Assembly: GCA_964293585.1 (NCBI GenBank)
Contig: CAXYYS010000044.1
Coordinates: forward strand, 1-16,362
Direction of reading: 5' to 3'
Length of the DNA stretch: 16,362 nt
Origin: JAKVKY01 sp964293585
GTDB lineage: Bacteria > Bacillota > Negativicutes > Acidaminococcales > Acidaminococcaceae
Shown in pieces: positions 13,503-16,362 of the stretch. A program made the position numbers and the translations under genes. Under the pieces are notes generated by a model. It did not search any database, was not told the DNA's origin, and was given only the letters and a program-made list of their open reading frames with translations. How positions within the stretch are numbered: the stretch's first letter is position 1; every line of letters begins with the position of its first letter.

Positions 13503-16082
13503 ATGGCGAACGAACTAACACCCATGGTGCAACAATATATGGATGTGAAACAACAGCATCCGGACGAATTACTCTTTTTCCGCCTGGGGGATTTTTATGA
13601 GATGTTCTTTGACGATGCGGTTACCGCGTCCCGGGAGTTGAACCTGACCCTGACGGGCCGGGCCGGCGGACTGGAAGAACGTATCCCCATGTGCGGAGTG
13701 CCTTATCATGCTGTGGACAGTTATATTGCCCGGCTCATTAAGAAAGGGTACAGGATTGCTATCTGTGAGCAGATGGAAGATCCCCGGCTGGCTAAAGGGC
13801 TGGTTAAACGGGAAGTGACCAAGATTGTTACCCCGGGCACGGCTTTGTCGGAGCAGCTGTTAAGCGATGCCCAGAGCCGTTATCTGGTATTCCTGCAGGA
13901 AGCAGACGGAGTATTGGCCCTGGCTTTGGCCGAGGTCAGTACCGGTGAGTGCCGCTATTTCCTGGATGGCGGCAGCGAAAGCATGTTGGCGGTAGAAGAA
14001 CAGTTATACAAGCTGCAACCGGCGGAATTAGTAGTTAAGCCCGGTATCAGCTGCTGGGATGAGCTGGAAGCCTGGCTGAAAGTAAAGATGCCCCAGTGCC
14101 TGTGCAGTTTTTATAAAGAGGCGGCTCCGGGGACGGACTGGGTGCAGCAGCATTTTGGCGCCCAGACGCTGGAACCTCTGGCTAAGGAAACGGTGCAGTG
14201 CCTGCTGGACTATCTGCATGCCACGGTCAAAGCGGACCTGTCCCAGATTAATAAGCTGGAGCGGATTGAAACCGACCGGTTTATGAACCTGGATGCTACG
14301 GCCATCCGCAACCTGGAATTGATTAAGAATATGCGGGATGGCGGCAAGAAGGGCACGCTGCTGGATGTGCTGGATTTTACTTCTACATCCATGGGCGCCC
14401 GGGCTCTGCGCAGCTGGATTGAAAGCCCGCTTTTAGATTTGAACCAGATCCTGCAGCGGCAGGATGCGGTGGAAGAATTAGTAAACCAGCCGGCTCTACG
14501 GGACGCGTTGCAGGAAAGTCTGAAAGAAGTGTACGACCTGGAACGTATCCTGGCCCGTTTGGAAGTAGGCAGCGCCAACGCCCGGGACATGGTGAGCCTG
14601 CGGGATTCTCTGGCTGCCCTGCCCAAGGTGAAAGAACTGCTCAAAGGCGCCCGTTCTAATTTACTGCAGCGCCTCAGCGAAGCTATCCATATGCACCGGG
14701 AGGTCTACGAAACCCTGGCGGCGGCAATCGTGGACGAACCGCCTTTTACTATCCGGGAAGGCGGCATGATTAAGGACGGCTACGACCTGGAACTGGATGA
14801 GCTGCATAACCTGGCCCGGGATAATACGACCTGGATGCAGAACTTTGAAAAGAAAATCAAGGACAGTACCGGCATTAAGAATCTCAAAGTGGGATTTAAT
14901 AAAGTCTTCGGCTATTACATTGAAGTTTCTAAGGGCCAGACGAACCTGGTGCCGGCGGATTTTATTCGCAAGCAGACCCTGGTCAATGCCGAGCGCTATA
15001 TTGTACCGGAGCTGAAGGAATATGAGAACAAGATTCTCAGCGCCAAGGAAAAGATTGAGCAGCTGGAATATTATCTGTTTAACAAGATCAGGGAACTGAT
15101 TCGCAGCCAGCTGGTAGCTATCCAGGGTACGGCCAGGGCTTTAGCCGTGGTGGATGTCCTGGTAGGCCTGGCGGTAGCGGCCTTTAAATATGATTATCAC
15201 CGTCCGGGTTTAAACGACCGGGGCGAGCTGAAGATTACCGACGGCCGGCATCCGGTGGTGGAACGGCTTTTAACCAAAGAAATCTTTGTGCCTAATAATG
15301 TGAACCTGAATACCACGGACGAGCGCCTCATCATCATTACCGGCCCCAACATGGCCGGCAAATCCACCTATATGCGCCAGGTGGCGCTCTTAGTGCTGAT
15401 GACCCAGATGGGCAGCTTTATTCCCGCCCAGGCCGCCAGCATCTGTCCGGTGGACCGGATCTTTACCAGGGTGGGGGCCAGCGACGATTTAGCTACGGGC
15501 CAGAGCACCTTCATGGTGGAGATGAACGAGGTAGCCCAGATTTTGAAATACGCCACGGCCAAGAGCCTGATTATTTTGGACGAGGTGGGCCGGGGTACCA
15601 GTACTTATGACGGCATGGCTATTGCCAGGGCCGTGATGGAATATATCCAGACCCGGATTAAGGCCAAGACGCTTTTTGCCACCCACTACCATGAACTGAT
15701 GGCCATGGAGGACGTGCTGGAAGGGGTCAAGAATTATTCCGTAGCCATTAAGGAACGGGGTAACGATATTGTGTTCCTGCGCCGGATTATCCGGGGCGGT
15801 ACGGATCGCAGCTACGGCGTGCATGTGGCCAGGCTGGCCGGATTGCCCAAGAAGGTGCTGGACCGGGCGGAAGCATGTCTGCGGGAATATGATGCAGGTA
15901 AGACTGCGGCTCCCGTAGCCGTAAAACCCGAACCGGCTCCGGAAGCCATGGGCAGTTTGTTTACCAGCAACCTAACCAAAGAAATTCTGGCCCTGGATGT
16001 GATGAGCATGACGCCTATCGAGGCCATGAATGCCCTGTACAAATTGCAGGCAGAAGCCAAGAAGGAAAGCGGCGCGGTGTAA
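13503..16082 (+). CDS. mutS: DNA mismatch repair protein MutS
   Basis: MutS binds mispairs and small loops and, on ATP binding, recruits MutL. The 859-residue protein is standard length. Domain I has the mismatch-wedging FXE motif in RLGDFYEMF (F31, E33) and GVPYHAVDSYI. The connector and lever domains follow, with NLELIKNMRDG at the start of the core. The clamp occupies about residues 430-540. The ATPase has GPNMAGKSTYMRQ (P-loop residues 614-622), the ABC-like signature region SDDLATGQSTFMVEM, Walker B IILDEVGRGTSTYDG (D693, E694) and ATHYHEL. A helix-turn-helix tail with PIEAMNALYKLQ ends the protein, as in MutS1 enzymes. ATG at 13503 has GGAAAGG 12 nt upstream; GTG at 13482 is an unlikely upstream alternative because it overlaps that site. 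Confidence 0.98.
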   Translation: MANELTPMVQQYMDVKQQHPDELLFFRLGDFYEMFFDDAVTASRELNLTLTGRAGGLEERIPMCGVPYHAVDSYIARLIKKGYRIAICEQMEDPRLAKGLVKREVTKIVTPGTALSEQLLSDAQSRYLVFLQEADGVLALALAEVSTGECRYFLDGGSESMLAVEEQLYKLQPAELVVKPGISCWDELEAWLKVKMPQCLCSFYKEAAPGTDWVQQHFGAQTLEPLAKETVQCLLDYLHATVKADLSQINKLERIETDRFMNLDATAIRNLELIKNMRDGGKKGTLLDVLDFTSTSMGARALRSWIESPLLDLNQILQRQDAVEELVNQPALRDALQESLKEVYDLERILARLEVGSANARDMVSLRDSLAALPKVKELLKGARSNLLQRLSEAIHMHREVYETLAAAIVDEPPFTIREGGMIKDGYDLELDELHNLARDNTTWMQNFEKKIKDSTGIKNLKVGFNKVFGYYIEVSKGQTNLVPADFIRKQTLVNAERYIVPELKEYENKILSAKEKIEQLEYYLFNKIRELIRSQLVAIQGTARALAVVDVLVGLAVAAFKYDYHRPGLNDRGELKITDGRHPVVERLLTKEIFVPNNVNLNTTDERLIIITGPNMAGKSTYMRQVALLVLMTQMGSFIPAQAASICPVDRIFTRVGASDDLATGQSTFMVEMNEVAQILKYATAKSLIILDEVGRGTSTYDGMAIARAVMEYIQTRIKAKTLFATHYHELMAMEDVLEGVKNYSVAIKERGNDIVFLRRIIRGGTDRSYGVHVARLAGLPKKVLDRAEACLREYDAGKTAAPVAVKPEPAPEAMGSLFTSNLTKEILALDVMSMTPIEAMNALYKLQAEAKKESGAV

Positions 16083-16168
16083 AAGATAAAAGCAGTAAGG
16101 GGAAGCTGCCTTGTGCAAGCGGGGCAGACAGAAGAACTGGCAGGATTTAGAGAAAGAGTGAGAATGAT

Positions 16169-16362
16169 ATGCGTGAAGCAGAGGTACATCTTTTAGATAC
16201 GAACACGTCCAACCAGATTGCCGCCGGAGAAGTGGTGGAAAAACCGGCCTCGGTGGTCAAGGAACTGGTGGAAAATGCTCTGGATGCCGGAGCTAATAGT
16301 ATTGACGTGACCATTTATGAAGGCGGCACGGAATTTATCCGGGTGGCGGACAACGGCAGCGG
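16169..16362 (+). CDS. mutL: DNA mismatch repair protein MutL, N-terminal fragment (runs off the window)
   Basis: Only the first 64 codons are present. They match the GHKL ATPase start of MutL: LLDTNTSNQIAAGEVVEKPAS, then KELVENALDAGA with the general-base glutamate E32 and magnesium-binding N36, and VADNGSG, the second ATP-binding motif. MutL couples MutS to strand incision; in Bacillota it usually carries its own endonuclease, but the DQHA-type motif lies beyond the window. The ATG at 16169 is the true start; a nearby ATG at 16164 is in another frame and closes after ten codons. The 86-nt gap after mutS shows a weak CTGCC/GGCAG hairpin and no terminator, so mutS and mutL are probably co-transcribed. 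Confidence 0.95.
   Translation, partial: MREAEVHLLDTNTSNQIAAGEVVEKPASVVKELVENALDAGANSIDVTIYEGGTEFIRVADNGS

Noticed and set aside
16083..16168. Short gene or terminator between mutS and mutL
   Set aside because: No frame with a start and ribosome binding site is present and the CTGCC/GGCAG stem is weak and lacks a T run.

Overview
The window reads as a piece of chromosome from an anaerobic, diderm-type member of the Bacillota, most likely a Negativicute such as an Acidaminococcaceae relative. This placement is an inference. It rests on the cobalamin-gene suite, the ferredoxin-nitroreductase fusion, a cysteine-tagged flavin hydroxy-acid oxidase, the miaB-mutS-mutL order, strong GGAGG-type ribosome binding sites and a base composition a little above 50% GC. 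It is not a database match. Nearly every base is coding, and all genes but one run on the plus strand. No rRNA, tRNA, CRISPR array, insertion sequence or phage gene was seen.

Region 1 (1-6768) is the end of an adenosylcobalamin biosynthesis operon: cbiA (cut at its 5' end), cbiB, a CobD-type threonine-phosphate decarboxylase, an ApgM-like metalloenzyme of the alkaline phosphatase superfamily, cbiP/cobQ, cobO and cbiC. Genes are spaced 16-20 nt apart or overlap (26, 8 and 4 nt), except for 77 nt before cbiC. Together they amidate the corrin ring (CbiA, CbiP), adenosylate it (CobO), make the aminopropanol-phosphate linker (CobD) and attach it (CbiB). CbiC belongs to earlier ring assembly. The ApgM-like gene has no settled role; L-threonine kinase or alpha-ribazole-phosphate phosphatase are the two attractive guesses.

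Region 2 (6769-11566) holds independent metabolic genes. These are a ferredoxin-nitroreductase fusion behind a clear sigma-A-type promoter, a MATE efflux transporter whose ribosome binding site sits directly behind a strong hairpin terminator, an FMN-dependent alpha-hydroxy-acid dehydrogenase/oxidase homologue with an N-terminal four-cysteine motif, and a cyclopropane-fatty-acid synthase. The block closes with a bidirectional terminator.

Region 3 (11567-12003) is the only sizeable stretch without a long gene. It carries a previously easy-to-miss 45-codon gene on the minus strand for a secreted two-cysteine mini-protein, with its own promoter and a perfect ribosome binding site. A divergent promoter serves the next operon.

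Region 4 (12004-16362) is miaB (tRNA methylthiolation), mutS and the start of mutL (mismatch repair), a common order in Bacillota.

A recurring detail is that four promoters (three plus, one minus) carry the identical extended -10 nonamer TGGTATAAT.
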